This document shows, one piece after another, positions 1-12,328 of a stretch of DNA of 62,504 nt. Origin of the DNA: Nostocoides sp. Soil756 (GTDB taxonomy: Bacteria; Actinomycetota; Actinomycetes; Actinomycetales; Dermatophilaceae); NCBI RefSeq assembly GCF_001428065.1, contig NZ_LMSE01000004.1, forward strand, positions 183,314 to 245,817. Reading direction: 5' to 3'. Each line of letters starts with the position of its first letter. Position 1 is the stretch's first letter. A model generated the notes under the pieces. That model ran no database searches. It was not told the DNA's origin and saw only the letters and a list, made by a program, of their open reading frames with translations. The translations under genes and the position numbers were made by a program.

Positions 1-70
1 GGCGCACACCGGCCGGTGCCCCACAGGACGGCCGGTGCGACGGCCCTCGCCACGGTGCGAGGATGAGCCC

Positions 71-799
71 ATGTCCCGCGCCTCGCTCGATAAGGACCCC
101 CGCGACGTCGCCGCGATGTTCGACGACGTCGCCCGCCGCTACGACGTCACCAACGACGTCCTCAGCCTCGGGCAGGACCGGCTCTGGCGGCGGGCGGTCG
201 TCTCGGCCTGCGCCGCCCGCCCGGGCCAGCGCGTCCTCGACATCGCCGCGGGCACCGGCACCAGCAGCGAGCCCTTCGCCGACTCCGGCGTCGACGTGGT
301 GCCGGCCGACTTCTCCCTCGGGATGCTGCGGGTCGGCCACCGCCGCCGCAACGACCTCGGGTTCACCGCCGCCGACGCGATGCGCCTGCCCTTCGCCGAC
401 GACGCCTTCGACGTCGTCACCATGAGCTTCGGGCTGCGCAACGTCAGCGACCCCGACGCCGCCCTGCGCGAGTTCCTGCGCGTCACCAAGCCCGGCGGCC
501 GCCTCGTGGTCTGCGAGTTCAGCAGCCCCACCAACGCGGCCTTCCGCTCGGTCTACACCAACTACCTCATGCGCTCGCTGCCGCCGATCGCGCGTCGGGT
601 CAGCAGCAACCCCGAGTCCTACGTGTACCTGGCCGAGTCCATCCGCGCCTGGCCCGACCAGCGCGGGCTGGCCCGCCGCGTGGCCGACGCCGGCTGGGAG
701 GGCGTGCAGTGGCGCGACCTCACCGGCGGGATCGTGGCCCTGCACCGGGCCACCAAGCCCGGCGGCCACGACGCGGCCGCGCCCCACGTCGAGGGTTAG
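71..799 (+). CDS. menG: Demethylmenaquinone methyltransferase (MenG/UbiE family)
   Basis: SAM-dependent C-methyltransferase that converts demethylmenaquinone to menaquinone, the quinone used by the downstream complex I. Of 242 residues. Seen: family signature [13 protein letters not shown] near the N-terminus, SAM motif [11 protein letters not shown], and the typical FGLRNVSD and [12 protein letters not shown] segments. I chose the ATG at 71 because the protein from there matches the family start; an in-frame ATG at 35 would add 12 arginine-rich residues. It lies upstream of nuo on the same strand but is separated by a promoter region. Family certain; the quinone substrate is inferred from the actinobacterial context. 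Confidence 0.93.
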   Translation: MSRASLDKDPRDVAAMFDDVARRYDVTNDVLSLGQDRLWRRAVVSACAARPGQRVLDIAAGTGTSSEPFADSGVDVVPADFSLGMLRVGHRRRNDLGFTAADAMRLPFADDAFDVVTMSFGLRNVSDPDAALREFLRVTKPGGRLVVCEFSSPTNAAFRSVYTNYLMRSLPPIARRVSSNPESYVYLAESIRAWPDQRGLARRVADAGWEGVQWRDLTGGIVALHRATKPGGHDAAAPHVEG

Positions 800-833
800 G
801 CATACCTGAGTCCTGCCCCTCGGAGCGGCGTCC

Positions 834-839
834 TAGAAT
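834..839 (+). promoter_or_regulatory. Candidate -10 element of the nuo operon
   Basis: TAGAAT is the best TANNNT hexamer between menG and nuoA. No good -35 box is seen at the expected distance. A start about 7 nt downstream would place the Rex-like operator (849-866) on the transcription start, fitting repression by occlusion. The call is a pattern inference. Confidence 0.45.
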
Positions 840-848
840 TCGGGGCGA

Positions 849-866
849 TCGTGAAGACGTTCACAA
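849..866 (+). promoter_or_regulatory. Candidate Rex (NADH/NAD+ sensor) operator
   Basis: TCGTGAAGACGTTCACAA contains the perfect inverted repeat GTGAA-N4-TTCAC (851-864) and matches 15 of 18 positions of TTGTGAACGCGTTCACAA, the Streptomyces Rex operator as I remember it. Rex leaves DNA when NADH rises and is known to control respiratory genes. Its place just after a -10-like TAGAAT and ahead of nuoA is what such a repressor site should show. No rex gene is in the window. Confidence 0.68.
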
Positions 867-1039
867 GCGAAGGCCGTGGTGACCCGCACAATGCGCCCAC
901 AGCGCACCCAGCGAGGGGACGAGACGTCCCTGGATGCGGCGTACGTCACGGCCCCTAGGATGGCGGGGGTCCCGTCGGCGGATCCGGCGCCGCGCGCCCG
1001 GCCCACGCACTCGAGCAGCGAAAGGGAAGTTGTGCAGCG

Positions 1040-1402
1040 ATGAGCAACCCCTACGTCCCCCTCCTCATCCTCCTGGCGCTCGGCTTCGGCTTCGCGGCGC
1101 TGTCGGTGGGGACCAGCCTCGTGGTCGGCCCGAAGCGCTACAACCGCGCCAAGCTCGAGGCCTACGAGTGCGGCATCCAGCCCACGCCCCGAGCCCAGGG
1201 CGGCGGCCGCGTGCCGATCAAGTACTTCCTCACGGCGATGCTCTTCATCATCTTCGACATCGAGTCCGTGTTCCTCTACCCCTTCGCCGTGGCGTTCGAC
1301 CAGCTCGGCCTGTTCGCCCTCGTCGAGATGGTGCTGTTCATCGTCACCGTCTTCGTCGCCTACGCCTACGTGTGGAAGCGGGGCGGTCTCGAGTGGGACT
1401 GA
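1040..1402 (+). CDS. nuoA: NADH-quinone oxidoreductase subunit A
   Basis: Membrane subunit of complex I, 120 residues with three predicted transmembrane helices. The conserved first loop ([11 protein letters not shown]) and the [10 protein letters not shown] segment of helix 2, with its acidic residues, are present. First gene of a gap-poor 14-gene operon. The ATG follows AAAGGGAAG about 10 nt upstream. Normal family length. Confidence 0.97.
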   Translation: MSNPYVPLLILLALGFGFAALSVGTSLVVGPKRYNRAKLEAYECGIQPTPRAQGGGRVPIKYFLTAMLFIIFDIESVFLYPFAVAFDQLGLFALVEMVLFIVTVFVAYAYVWKRGGLEWD

Positions 1403-1451
1403 CCGCCGCCGCCACCGTCCGCACCACCCGTACCGACGCCAAGGAGGCGTG

Positions 1452-2051
1452 ATGGGACTCGAGGAGAAGCTGCCCGCGGGGTTCGTCCTGACGACGCTCG
1501 AGAACGTCGCCGGCTACATGCGCAAGGCCTCGATCTGGCCCGCGACCTTCGGGCTCGCCTGCTGCGCGATCGAGATGATGGCCGTCGGCACCCCCGACTA
1601 CGACATCGCCCGCTTCGGGATGGAGCGCTTCAGCGCCACTCCGCGCCAGGCCGACCTGATGATCGTCGCCGGCCGCGTGAGCCAGAAGATGGCCCCCGTC
1701 GTGCGCCAGGTCTACGACCAGATGCCCAACCCCAAGTGGGTCATCTCGATGGGCGTCTGCGCCAGCTCGGGCGGGATGTTCAACAACTACGCGATCGTCC
1801 AGGGCGTCGACCACATCATCCCGGTCGACATCTACCTGCCCGGCTGCCCGCCCCGCCCCGAGATGCTGCTCAACGCCATCATCGAGCTGCACGACCAGAT
1901 CCAGAACAGCAAGCTCGGCGTCAACCGCGTCGCCGCCGCCCGCGCCGCCGAGGCCGCCGCCCTGCGCGCCACGCCCACCTCGCAGATGGCGCCCACGCAC
2001 GACCACCTCGCGCACCTCGCCGCGCCGGCCGGGAAGAACCTCCTGGCATGA
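1452..2051 (+). CDS. nuoB: NADH-quinone oxidoreductase subunit B
   Basis: Peripheral-arm subunit carrying cluster N2, the last [4Fe-4S] before quinone. Of 199 residues. The adjacent cysteines in [10 protein letters not shown] and those in GVCASSGG and PGCPPRPE supply the four N2 ligands. The ATG at 1452 is preferred because AAGGAGG at 1441-1447 leaves 4 nt of spacing; an in-frame GTG at 1449 would be almost on the ribosome site. The tail after NSKLGV is Ala-rich, as in other actinobacteria. Its stop overlaps nuoC by ATGA. Confidence 0.96.
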   Translation: MGLEEKLPAGFVLTTLENVAGYMRKASIWPATFGLACCAIEMMAVGTPDYDIARFGMERFSATPRQADLMIVAGRVSQKMAPVVRQVYDQMPNPKWVISMGVCASSGGMFNNYAIVQGVDHIIPVDIYLPGCPPRPEMLLNAIIELHDQIQNSKLGVNRVAAARAAEAAALRATPTSQMAPTHDHLAHLAAPAGKNLLA

Positions 2052-2874
2052 GCGAGAAGAAGGACGAGAAGCAGGCCGACCAGACTCCGGTCCAGCCGAT
2101 CCCCGACAAGGCGATCGACTCCCCGGCCACCCGCACCGACGACGACCCGCCGGCCGTCGACGTCGCCCACTCCTCGGGCGTCGGCCGTTGGGCCGAGGCC
2201 GAGGGCGACCAGGAGCCGGTGCAGATCGGCGAACGGCGCGGGATGTTCGGTCCCACCCGCGGCCAGGACACCTCCGGGTACGGCGGCCTGGTCACCCCGA
2301 CGCTGCTGCCCGGCGCCTCGGCGCGCCCCTACGGCGGCGACTTCGACGTCATCGCCGACCGGCTCGGTGCCGCACTCACCGGCGCCGTCGGCTACGACAC
2401 CGCCGTCGAGAAGGTCGTCATCGACCGCGGCGAGATGACCGTCTTCGTGCGCCGCGAGCACCTGCTGGCCGTCGCGCGGGTGCTGCGCGACGACCCCGCC
2501 CTGCGCTTCGAGATGTGCATGGGCGTCTCGGGCGTGCACTACCCCGGCGAGGAGGGGCGCGAGCTGCACGCGGTCTACCCGCTGCTCTCCATAACCCACG
2601 GCAGCCGCCGGCTGCGCCTCGAGGTCACCTGCCCCGACACCGACCGGCACATCCCCTCGGTCGTCGAGGTCTGGCCGGGCAACGACTGGCACGAGCGTGA
2701 GACCTGGGACATGTTCGGCATCGTCTTCGACGGCCACCCGGCGCTGACGCGCATCCTCATGCCCGACGACTGGCCGGGCCACCCCCAGCGCAAGGACTAC
2801 CCGCTCGGCGGCATCCCCGTCGAGTACAAGGGCGGGGTCGTCCCGCCGCCCGACGAGCGGAGGGCGTACAGCTG

Positions 2875-2875
<1 letters not shown>
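2048..2875 (+). CDS. nuoC: NADH-quinone oxidoreductase subunit C
   Basis: The 30-kDa subunit that packs between NuoB and NuoD in the peripheral arm; 275 residues. The signature [16 protein letters not shown] followed by [20 protein letters not shown] is intact. The first 75 or so residues are a charged, low-complexity extension seen in actinobacterial NuoC but not in shorter homologues. Start and stop overlap neighbours (ATGA with nuoB, TGATG with nuoD), so translation is probably coupled. Confidence 0.96.
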
Positions 2876-4274
<1,399 letters not shown>

Positions 4275-4275
<1 letters not shown>

Positions 4276-5477
4276 TGACCGGTCACTTCGGTCTGCAGTC
4301 CGCCTCCGGACACCTCACGGTGCCCGGAGAGTCCAAGGAGCCCTACGCCGCCGACGTCGAGGCGGCCTTCCGCGCCGACGCCGCGCAGGTGATCGCGCGC
4401 TACCCCGAGAAGCGCTCGGCGCTCCTGCCGCTGCTGCACCTGGTGCAGTCGGTCGACGGTTACGTCACCGGTCGCGGTATCGAGCTGTGCGCCGAGCTCC
4501 TCGACCTCACCACCGCCGAGGTCAGCGGCGTCGCGACGTTCTACACCCAGTACAAGCGCCACCCCAACGGCGAGTACACGGTGGGTGTCTGCACCAACAC
4601 GCTGTGCGCGGTCATGGGCGGCGACGAGATCTGGGAGGCCGTCTCCGAGCACCTCGGCATCGGCCACGACGAGACGACCGCCGACGGCAAGGTCACCCTC
4701 GAGCGGGTCGAGTGCAACGCGGCGTGCGACTACGCGCCGGTGGTCATGGCCAACTGGGAGTTCTTCGACAACCAGACGCCCGAGTCGACCACGCAGCTCG
4801 TCGACGACCTGCGCGAGGGCAAGGACGTGCGCCCCACCCGCGGGCCGTCGCGCGTGTGCACCTTCAAGGAGGTCAGCCGTACCCTGGCCGGCTTCAGCGA
4901 CGGCCTCGCCGACGAGGGCGTGGGTGCCGGGCCGGCCTCGCTGCTCGGCCTCGAGATCGCCAAGCGCAAGGGCTGGAGCGCGCCGCAGGGCGCCGGCTCC
5001 GCCGCCGCCGGGACCGCCGACGGTGGCGCCCCGGGCAACACCGAGGTCACTCCGGCCAGCGACGACGCCAAGGCCGAGAAGTCCGAGCCGGGCGCCGAGC
5101 GCGACGCCAGCGACGAGACCCCGGGCGAGAAGCACGACGCCGGCACCAGCACCGACAAGCCGGCCAAGAAGGCGGCCGCCCGCAAGGCGCCGGCCCGCAA
5201 GGCCGCCGGCCCGAAGAACGCGCCCTCCGCCGACGGGCCGCCCGTGGCCTCCACCGGCGACGGGGTCTCCGGTGTCGCCCGCCAGGAGGGCTCGCCCGCC
5301 GACCCGGTCGACATCGAGCCCGCCCAGGACGCCGACCTCGAGCACCCCAAGGACCGGGCGGCCAACGTCTCGGCCCAGAGCGCGTCGGTGCCCCCGGGCC
5401 ACGACGCGTCCGCCTCGTCCACCCTCTTCGACGAGCCCGACGGCGACGAGACCACCGACGCGAAGGGCGACCGATGA
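4275..5477 (+). CDS. nuoE: NADH-quinone oxidoreductase subunit E with a long basic tail
   Basis: The 24-kDa subunit of the NADH-dehydrogenase module; binds [2Fe-2S] cluster N1a through Cys106, Cys111, Cys147 and Cys151, all present. The catalytic fold ends near residue 238 of 400. The remaining 160 residues are low complexity, rich in Ala, Lys, Asp and Pro, with an AK-rich stretch (PAKKAAARKAPARKAAG) like histone H1 tails. Standard NuoE is 160-250 residues. Start overlaps nuoD (TGATG). Core function certain; the tail's role is unknown. Confidence 0.95.
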
Positions 5478-6802
5478 GCACCCCGCTGACCCCCGTCCTC
5501 ACCGCCTTCTGGGACGACCCGAAGTCCTGGACCCTCGAGACCTACCGGCGCCACGGCGGATACCGCGCGCTCGACAAGGCGCTCGGGATGGAGCCGGCCG
5601 ACATCCTCACCGCGGTCAAGGACTCCTCGCTGCGCGGCCGCGGCGGCGCCGGGTTCCCCACCGGCATGAAGTGGTCGTTCATGGCCCCGCCCGACGGTGG
5701 CGCCCGCTACCTCGTGGTCAACGCCGACGAGTCCGAGCCGGGTACGTGCAAGGACACCCCGCTGATGATGGCGAACCCGCACGTCCTCATCGAGGGCATC
5801 ATCATCAGCTCGATGGCCATCGGCTGCGAGCACGCCTTCATCTACATCCGCGGCGAGATCGTGCACGTCTACCGCCGCCTGATGCGCGCGGTCGAGGAGG
5901 CCCGCGCGGCCGGCCTGCTGGGCTCCGACATCAAGGGTTCCGGCCGCAGCGTCGACATCACCGTCCACGCCGGTGCCGGGGCCTACATCTGCGGCGAGGA
6001 GACCGCGCTCCTCGACAGCCTCGAGGGTCGGCGCGGCCAGCCCCGCAGCAAGCCGCCGTTCCCGGGCGCCGCCGGCCTCTACGCCCGCCCCACCTCGGTC
6101 AACAACGTCGAGTCCATCGCCTCGGTCCCCGGGATCATCCTCGAGGGCGTCGACTGGTTCACCAGCATGGGGACCGAGAAGTCCACGGGCTTCGGCATCT
6201 TCAGCCTCTCGGGGCACGTGAAGAACCCCGGCCAGTTCGAGGCCCCGCTCGGCATCACGATGCGCGAGCTCATCGACCTCGCCGGCGGGATGCGCGACCC
6301 CGACAAGGAGCTGAAGTTCTGGACCCCCGGCGGGTCCTCGACCCCGCTCTTCACCGCCGAGCACCTCGACGTCCCGCTCGACTTCGAGTCCGTGGCGGCC
6401 GCCGGCTCCATGCTCGGCACCCGCGCGCTCCAGGTCTTCGACGAGACCGTCTGCGTCGTGCGCGCCGTCGACCGCTGGACCGACTTCTACCAGCACGAGT
6501 CCTGCGGCAAGTGCACCCCGTGCCGCGAGGGCACCTGGTGGCTGAAGCAGATCCTCGGGCGCATCGAGCACGGGCAGGGCACCGAGGAGGACTTCGACAA
6601 GCTCCTCGACATCTGCGACAACATCCTCGGCCGCAGCTTCTGCGCCCTCGGTGACGGCGCGACGAGCCCCATCACGAGCTCGATCCAGTACTTCCGCGAC
6701 GAGTACGTCGCCCACCTCACCCACGGGGGCTGCCCGTTCGACCCGGCGGCCTCGACGCTGTGGGCGAAGGACGGCCACGCGAAGGAGAGCGTCTCCGTAT
6801 GA
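5474..6802 (+). CDS. nuoF: NADH-quinone oxidoreductase subunit F
   Basis: NADH- and FMN-binding subunit and electron entry point of complex I; 442 residues. [13 protein letters not shown] (FMN/NADH loop) and the N3 [4Fe-4S] ligands Cys344, Cys347, Cys350 (SCGKCTPC) and Cys390 are all present. ATGA overlap with nuoE and with nuoG. Normal length for the family. Confidence 0.97.
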   Translation: MSTPLTPVLTAFWDDPKSWTLETYRRHGGYRALDKALGMEPADILTAVKDSSLRGRGGAGFPTGMKWSFMAPPDGGARYLVVNADESEPGTCKDTPLMMANPHVLIEGIIISSMAIGCEHAFIYIRGEIVHVYRRLMRAVEEARAAGLLGSDIKGSGRSVDITVHAGAGAYICGEETALLDSLEGRRGQPRSKPPFPGAAGLYARPTSVNNVESIASVPGIILEGVDWFTSMGTEKSTGFGIFSLSGHVKNPGQFEAPLGITMRELIDLAGGMRDPDKELKFWTPGGSSTPLFTAEHLDVPLDFESVAAAGSMLGTRALQVFDETVCVVRAVDRWTDFYQHESCGKCTPCREGTWWLKQILGRIEHGQGTEEDFDKLLDICDNILGRSFCALGDGATSPITSSIQYFRDEYVAHLTHGGCPFDPAASTLWAKDGHAKESVSV

Positions 6803-9270
6803 CTGCCACGCCCGAGACCAAGGCCCCGGCCGACCTCGTCTCACTGACGATCGACGGCCTCGAGGTGTCGGTGCCCAAGGGCACCCTCATCATCCGCGCC
6901 GCCGAGCAGGCCGGGATCGACATCCCGCGGTTCTGCGACCACCCGGGCCTGGACCCGATCGGTGCCTGCCGCCAGTGCCTCGTCGAGGTCTGGATGCCGG
7001 GCCGCCCCGGCCCCGACGGCACCCCCGGCGAGCCCACCCAGATGCAGGGCCCTCCCGGCCGGATGAAGCCGCAGGCCTCGTGCACGATGACCGTCGCCCC
7101 CGGCATGGTCGTCAAGACGCAGTACACGTCCGAGGGTGCCGACAAGGCGCAGAAGGGCGTGATGGAGCTCCTGCTCATCAACCACCCCCTCGACTGCCCC
7201 GTCTGCGACAAGGGCGGCGAGTGCCCCCTGCAGAACCAGGCGATGAGCAACGGCCGCAGCACCTCGCGCTTCGAGGACGTCAAGCGCACCTACCCCAAGC
7301 CGGTCAACATCTCCAGCCAGGTGCTGCTCGACCGTGAGCGCTGCGTGCTGTGCGCGCGCTGCACCCGCTTCTCCGACCAGGTCGCGGGCGACCCGTTCAT
7401 CGCCCTCGTCGAGCGCGGGGCGCTGCAGCAGGTCGGCATCTACGAGGAGAAGCCCTTCGAGAGCTACTTCTCGGGCAACACCGTGCAGATCTGCCCGGTG
7501 GGCGCGCTCACCGGGGCGGCCTACCGCTTCCGCTCGCGCCCCTTCGACCTGGTGTCCACCCCGAGCGTCTGCGAGCACTGCGCGAGCGGCTGCTCGCAGC
7601 GCACCGACCACCGCCGCGGCACCGTCCTGCGCCGGATGGCCCAGGCCACCCCCGAGGTCAACGAGGAGTGGAACTGCGACAAGGGGCGCTGGGCCTTCGC
7701 CTACACCGGCGTCGGCGACCGCATCGAGCTGCCGCTGGTCCGCGACAACGGCGAGCTGCGGGTCGCGTCCTGGCGCGAGGCCCTCGAGCGGGCCGCCACC
7801 GGTCTGCGGGCCGCCTCCGCCGCGGGCGTGCTCGTCGGCGGCCGGGTCAGCGCCGAGGACGCCTACGCCTACGGCAAGTTCGCCCGCACCGTCCTGGGCA
7901 CCAACGACGTCGACTTCCGGGCCCGCCCGCACTCGGCCGAGGAGGCGCAGTTCCTGGCCTCCCGCGTCGTCGGCACCGGCCCCGACAGCGGCGCCGTCAC
8001 GTACGCCGACCTCGAGGCCGCCTCCACGGTCGTGCTGGTCGGGTTCGAGCCCGAGGACGAGAGCCCCATCGTCTTCCTGCGCCTGCGCAAGGCCTACCGC
8101 AAGAGCGGCACCCGTGTGTTCGGCGTCTCCGCCGCCGCCAGCCGTGGTCTGGCCAAGATGGGCGGCACGCTCATCCCCACCGCCCCCGGCACCGAGCCCG
8201 AGGTCCTGCGCGCCCTCGGCGAGGGCTCCGGCACCGACGCGGTCACGGCCGCCGGTGCCGCGCTGCGCGAAGGCGGCATCATCCTGGTCGGCGAGCGCCT
8301 CGCCATGGTCCCCGGCGCGCTGAGCGCTGCCGTCGCCCTGGCCGACAGCACCGGCGCCCGCCTGGCCTGGGTGCCGCGGCGGGCGGGGGAGCGCGGGGCC
8401 CTCGAGGCCGGTGCGCTGCCCACTCTGCTGCCCGGCGGCCGGCCGGTCGACGACGCCGGTGCCCGCGAGCAGGTCGCCTCGGTCTGGGAGGTCGCGGGCC
8501 TGCCCGAGACCCCCGGCCGCGACACCGCCGGCATCCTGGCCGCCGCCGCCTCGGGCGAGATCGGCGCGCTCGTCGTCGGTGGGGTCGACCCCGCCGACCT
8601 CGGTGTGGCCGACGCCGCCGCCGCGATCGCCGCCCCGTTCGTGGTCTCCCTCGAGCTGCGCCGCTCGACGGTCACCGAGGTCGCCGACGTCGTCCTGCCC
8701 GTCGCGGCGCACGCCGAGAAGGGCGGCACCTTCGTCGACTGGGAGGGCCGCCTGCGCCCGTTCGAGGTCGCCCTCGACACCGGCTACGTCAGCGACTACC
8801 GCGCCCTGGACATGCTGGCCGACGAGATGGGTGAGTTCCTCGGGACCCGCACCCTGCGCGAGGTCCGCACCGAGATGCAGACGCTCGGCCCGTGGGTCGG
8901 CCCGCGCCCCGAAGCCCCCACCGTCGAGGCCGGGGAGGTGCCCGAGCTGGCCGAGGGCACGTTGGTCCTCGCCACCTGGCGCCACCTGCTCGACCGCGGC
9001 TCCCTCCAGGACGGCGAGCCGTTCCTGGCGGGCACCGCGCCGCGCCCGGTCGCGCGGGTCTCGGCCACCACAGCCGCCGCGCTCGGGGTCGTCGACGGCG
9101 ACGAGCTCACCGTCCGCGCCGCCGGGGTCGCCGTCACCGCCCCGGTGGTGGTCACCGAGATGGCCGACCACGTCGTGTGGCTGCCGCTGAACTCGCAGGG
9201 CTGCGACCTGCGGCCCACCCTCGCCGGGGCGCCCGGCACGCTCGTCTCCGTCATCAAGGAGGACTCGTGA
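6799..9270 (+). CDS. nuoG: NADH-quinone oxidoreductase subunit G
   Basis: Large Fe-S subunit, 823 residues. N-terminal ferredoxin-like [2Fe-2S] domain ([15 protein letters not shown]), a His/Cys cluster region ([18 protein letters not shown]), a [14 protein letters not shown] cluster region, and the CEHCASGC...NCDKGRW ligands of the additional N7 cluster found in some bacteria. The rest is a degenerate molybdopterin-oxidoreductase fold without cofactor. ATG at 6799 overlaps the nuoF stop. Confidence 0.96.
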   Translation: MTATPETKAPADLVSLTIDGLEVSVPKGTLIIRAAEQAGIDIPRFCDHPGLDPIGACRQCLVEVWMPGRPGPDGTPGEPTQMQGPPGRMKPQASCTMTVAPGMVVKTQYTSEGADKAQKGVMELLLINHPLDCPVCDKGGECPLQNQAMSNGRSTSRFEDVKRTYPKPVNISSQVLLDRERCVLCARCTRFSDQVAGDPFIALVERGALQQVGIYEEKPFESYFSGNTVQICPVGALTGAAYRFRSRPFDLVSTPSVCEHCASGCSQRTDHRRGTVLRRMAQATPEVNEEWNCDKGRWAFAYTGVGDRIELPLVRDNGELRVASWREALERAATGLRAASAAGVLVGGRVSAEDAYAYGKFARTVLGTNDVDFRARPHSAEEAQFLASRVVGTGPDSGAVTYADLEAASTVVLVGFEPEDESPIVFLRLRKAYRKSGTRVFGVSAAASRGLAKMGGTLIPTAPGTEPEVLRALGEGSGTDAVTAAGAALREGGIILVGERLAMVPGALSAAVALADSTGARLAWVPRRAGERGALEAGALPTLLPGGRPVDDAGAREQVASVWEVAGLPETPGRDTAGILAAAASGEIGALVVGGVDPADLGVADAAAAIAAPFVVSLELRRSTVTEVADVVLPVAAHAEKGGTFVDWEGRLRPFEVALDTGYVSDYRALDMLADEMGEFLGTRTLREVRTEMQTLGPWVGPRPEAPTVEAGEVPELAEGTLVLATWRHLLDRGSLQDGEPFLAGTAPRPVARVSATTAAALGVVDGDELTVRAAGVAVTAPVVVTEMADHVVWLPLNSQGCDLRPTLAGAPGTLVSVIKEDS

Positions 9271-10646
9271 GCACCATCGCCGCGCTCCCGGGGCTGGTCT
9301 CCCTCGTCGCCGAGGGCACCGACAACCCGCGCGCCGACTTCAGCGACACCCCGCTGTGGCTGAGCCTGGTCAAGGCGCTGATCATCTTCGTCTACCTGCT
9401 GGTCTCGACGCTGCTGGTCATCTGGTTCGAGCGTCGTGTCATCGGCCGGATGCAGCAGCGCCCGGGCCCGAACCGCAACGGTCCCTTCGGCCTGCTGCAG
9501 ACCCTGGCCGACGGCATGAAGTCGATGCTCAAGGAGGACGTGCGCCCCAAGGCCGCCGACGCCTTCGTCTTCACCCTGGCCCCGCTGATCACCGCCACGA
9601 TGTGCTTCGTGTCGTTCTCGATCATGCCGCTGGCCGGTGAGGTCTCGATGTTCGGGCACACCACCCCCTTCCAGCTCACCGACACCCCCATCGCGGTCCT
9701 GCTGGTCCTGGCCGTCGCGGGCGTCGGCATCTACGGCGTCGTGCTGGCCGGCTGGAGCTCGGGCTCGCCGTACCCGCTGATGGGTGGGCTGCGCGCCTCG
9801 GCCCAGATGATCTCCTACGAGATCGCGATGGGCCTGTCGCTGGTGGCGGTCTTCCTCTACGCCGGCTCGATGTCGACCTCGCAGATCGTGAGCGCCCAGA
9901 GCGGGCTGTGGTTCGTGGTGCCGGCGTTCTTCAGCTTCTTCGTCTACGTCATCACGATGGTCGGCGAGACCAACCGCCTGCCCTTCGACCTGGCCGAGGG
10001 CGAGGGCGAGCTCACCGGCGGCTTCCACACCGAGTACGGCTCGATGCGCTTCGCCATGTTCTTCCTCGGCGAGTACATCAACATGTTCACCGTCGCGGCC
10101 CTGGCCACGACGATGTTCCTCGGCGGCTGGCAGGCCCCTCCCGGGATCGCGGCCATCAACGACGGCATGTTCAACGAGGGCTGGTGGGGCCTGCTCTGGT
10201 TCACCGCCAAGCTGTGGATGTTCATGTTCGTCTTCGTGTGGCTGCGCGGCTCGCTGCCCCGCGTCCGCTACGACCAGTTCATGCGCTTCGGCTGGAAGTT
10301 CCTCATCCCGGCCACCCTGGCCTGGGTCGTCCTCGTCGCGTTCTTCCGCGCCGGCCAGAACGGCTGGCTCGGCGGCACCGTCGACGTGGCGGGCCGCAGC
10401 TTCCCGGTCGTCTCGCTCGCGCTGGTCGGCATCATCGCCGCTCTGGCCCTGGCCGGCGGCTGGATGTGGGACGCGCGCGTCGAGCGGCGCGAGGCGCGGC
10501 TGCATCCGCACGTCCCCGACGAGATCGATCCCTACGCCGGCGGCCACCCCGTGCCGCCCATGCCCGGCCAGCGCCTGCGTGAGCCCTCGCTCACCGCGCC
10601 GGCCCTGACGTCGCGACCCGACACCGAGGAGGCCACTCGTGGCTGA
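9267..10646 (+). CDS. nuoH: NADH-quinone oxidoreductase subunit H
   Basis: Membrane subunit joining the quinone cavity to the proton-pumping arm; 459 residues and about eight transmembrane helices. [19 protein letters not shown] and the acidic loop [16 protein letters not shown] plus HTEYGSMRF, which line the quinone channel, are conserved. The hydrophilic tail of about 60 residues is longer than in E. coli. GTG start overlaps the nuoG stop. Confidence 0.96.
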   Translation: MSTIAALPGLVSLVAEGTDNPRADFSDTPLWLSLVKALIIFVYLLVSTLLVIWFERRVIGRMQQRPGPNRNGPFGLLQTLADGMKSMLKEDVRPKAADAFVFTLAPLITATMCFVSFSIMPLAGEVSMFGHTTPFQLTDTPIAVLLVLAVAGVGIYGVVLAGWSSGSPYPLMGGLRASAQMISYEIAMGLSLVAVFLYAGSMSTSQIVSAQSGLWFVVPAFFSFFVYVITMVGETNRLPFDLAEGEGELTGGFHTEYGSMRFAMFFLGEYINMFTVAALATTMFLGGWQAPPGIAAINDGMFNEGWWGLLWFTAKLWMFMFVFVWLRGSLPRVRYDQFMRFGWKFLIPATLAWVVLVAFFRAGQNGWLGGTVDVAGRSFPVVSLALVGIIAALALAGGWMWDARVERREARLHPHVPDEIDPYAGGHPVPPMPGQRLREPSLTAPALTSRPDTEEATRG

Positions 10647-11256
10647 CGAGCAGAGGAAGTCCGGCTTCTTCTCCGACCTGTTCGCCCCCGTGGCCGGCTT
10701 CGGGGTGACCTTCTCGACGATGTTCCGCAAGGTCGTCACCGAGGAGTACCCCGAGGAGAAGCGCCCGACCCAGCCGCGCTTCCACGGCCGCCACCAGCTC
10801 AACCGCCACCCCGACGGCCTCGAGAAGTGCGTGGGCTGCGAGCTGTGCGCGTGGGCCTGCCCGGCCGACGCCATCCTGGTCGAGGGCGCCGACAACGACG
10901 ACTCCGCGGGGGGCCTGGGCCGGTTCAGCCCGGGGGAGCGCTACGGCCGCGTCTACCAGATCAACTACCTGCGCTGCATCTTCTGCGGGCTCTGCATCGA
11001 GGCCTGCCCCACCCGCGCGCTGACGATGACCAACGAGTACGAGCTCGCCGACAACAACCGCGCCGACCTCATCTTCACCAAGGACCAGCTGCTCGCGCCG
11101 CTGCAGTCCGGGATGCTGCGCCCGCCGTTCCCCATGGCCGAGGGCATGGAGGAGCGCGACTACTACCTCGGCAAGGTCACCGAGGCCACCGACGCCCAGC
11201 GCGCGGTGGTCGGGGCCCGCTCCGGCAGCGGCGACGACACGGAGGTGACCTCGTGA
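10639..11256 (+). CDS. nuoI: NADH-quinone oxidoreductase subunit I
   Basis: Ferredoxin-like subunit with two [4Fe-4S] clusters (N6a, N6b) in the peripheral arm; 205 residues. Both CxxCxxCxxxCP motifs are complete ([12 protein letters not shown] and [12 protein letters not shown]). GTG start, overlapping the nuoH end by 8 nt, with AGGAGG about 6 nt upstream. Confidence 0.97.
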   Translation: MADEQRKSGFFSDLFAPVAGFGVTFSTMFRKVVTEEYPEEKRPTQPRFHGRHQLNRHPDGLEKCVGCELCAWACPADAILVEGADNDDSAGGLGRFSPGERYGRVYQINYLRCIFCGLCIEACPTRALTMTNEYELADNNRADLIFTKDQLLAPLQSGMLRPPFPMAEGMEERDYYLGKVTEATDAQRAVVGARSGSGDDTEVTS

Positions 11257-12023
11257 CCGGCACCGGCGAACAGGTGATGTTCTGGATCCTCGGCCCGCTG
11301 GCGGTCGTGGGGTCCCTCGGCCTGGTCTTCGCGAAGAAGGCCGTGCACGCAGCCCTCGGCATGGCGATGACGATGATCATCCTGGGCGTGTTCTACCTCG
11401 CCCAGGAGGCCGACTTCCTCGGCGTCATCCAGATCTTCGTCTACACCGGCGCCGTGATGATGCTCTTCCTCTTCGTGGTGATGCTCGTCGGGGTCGACTC
11501 CAGCGACAGCCTCGTCGAGACCCTCACCGGCCAGCGCTGGGCCACCGCGGTGCTGGCCATCGGGCTCGGCGGCATCCTCGGCGCGCAGGTCGGCAAGGCC
11601 ACCGTCGGCCAGAGCGTCGGCCTGGCCGCCGTCAACGCCCAGACCGGCAACGTCTCGGGCGTCGCACAGCTGATCTTCGGCCGCTACGTGTGGGTGTTCG
11701 AGGCCACCAGCGCCCTGCTGATCACGGCCGCCCTCGGCGCCATGGTCCTGGCGCACCGCGAGCGACTGGGCCGCGGGCCCGACCAGAAGGAGTGGAGCAA
11801 GCGCCGCTTCCAGGAGGGCAAGCACCTGGCGGGTCTGCCCGCCCCCGGTGTCTACGCGCGCCACAACGCGGTCGACACCCCGGCGCTGCTGCCCGACGGC
11901 ACCCCGTCCGAGCTGTCCGTCTCGCGTGTCCTCACGGCGCGCGACCAGAACCTGTCGCCCTCGACCTACACCGACGGTGAGCGCGAGATCGAGCGCGACG
12001 TGCGAGAGGGGAGTGAGCGATGA
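11253..12023 (+). CDS. nuoJ: NADH-quinone oxidoreductase subunit J
   Basis: Membrane subunit, 256 residues, five predicted helices in the first 170 residues. The helix-3 segment [18 protein letters not shown] is the family hallmark. A hydrophilic tail of about 85 residues follows, usual in actinobacteria and absent in E. coli. ATGA-type (GTGA) overlap with nuoI and ATGA with nuoK. Confidence 0.95.
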   Translation: MTGTGEQVMFWILGPLAVVGSLGLVFAKKAVHAALGMAMTMIILGVFYLAQEADFLGVIQIFVYTGAVMMLFLFVVMLVGVDSSDSLVETLTGQRWATAVLAIGLGGILGAQVGKATVGQSVGLAAVNAQTGNVSGVAQLIFGRYVWVFEATSALLITAALGAMVLAHRERLGRGPDQKEWSKRRFQEGKHLAGLPAPGVYARHNAVDTPALLPDGTPSELSVSRVLTARDQNLSPSTYTDGEREIERDVREGSER

Positions 12024-12319
12024 GCCTGATCAACTACGTCTACCTGGCGACGGTGCTCTTCTGCATCGGGGGAGCGGTCGTGCTCACCCGCCGCAACGCG
12101 ATCATCGTCTTCATGGGCGTCGAGCTCATGCTGAACGCCGCGAACCTGGTCTTCGTGACCTTCGCGCGGATGCACGGCAACCTCGACGGCCAGGTCATCG
12201 CCCTTTTCGTCATGGTCGTCGCGGCCGCCGAGGTCGTCGTCGGCCTGGCCATCATCATGGCGATCTTCCGGTCCCGCCGCTCGGCCTCGGTCGACGACGC
12301 GAACCTGCTGAAGCTGTAA
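12020..12319 (+). CDS. nuoK: NADH-quinone oxidoreductase subunit K
   Basis: Small three-helix antiporter-like (MrpC-type) subunit, 99 residues. The two functional membrane glutamates are kept, in FMGVELMLN and [13 protein letters not shown] overlap with nuoJ; 9 nt gap to nuoL. Confidence 0.97.
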   Translation: MSLINYVYLATVLFCIGGAVVLTRRNAIIVFMGVELMLNAANLVFVTFARMHGNLDGQVIALFVMVVAAAEVVVGLAIIMAIFRSRRSASVDDANLLKL

Positions 12320-12328
12320 GGAGCACTG

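Noticed and set aside
796-814. TTAGGCATACCT resembles an iron-dependent (IdeR/DtxR) box ahead of nuo
   Set aside because: Only about 9 of 19 positions match and the right half is poor.
4730-6844. A 704-codon antisense open frame opposite nuoE-nuoF
   Set aside because: Composition follows the reverse complement of coding third positions; the sense genes are certain.
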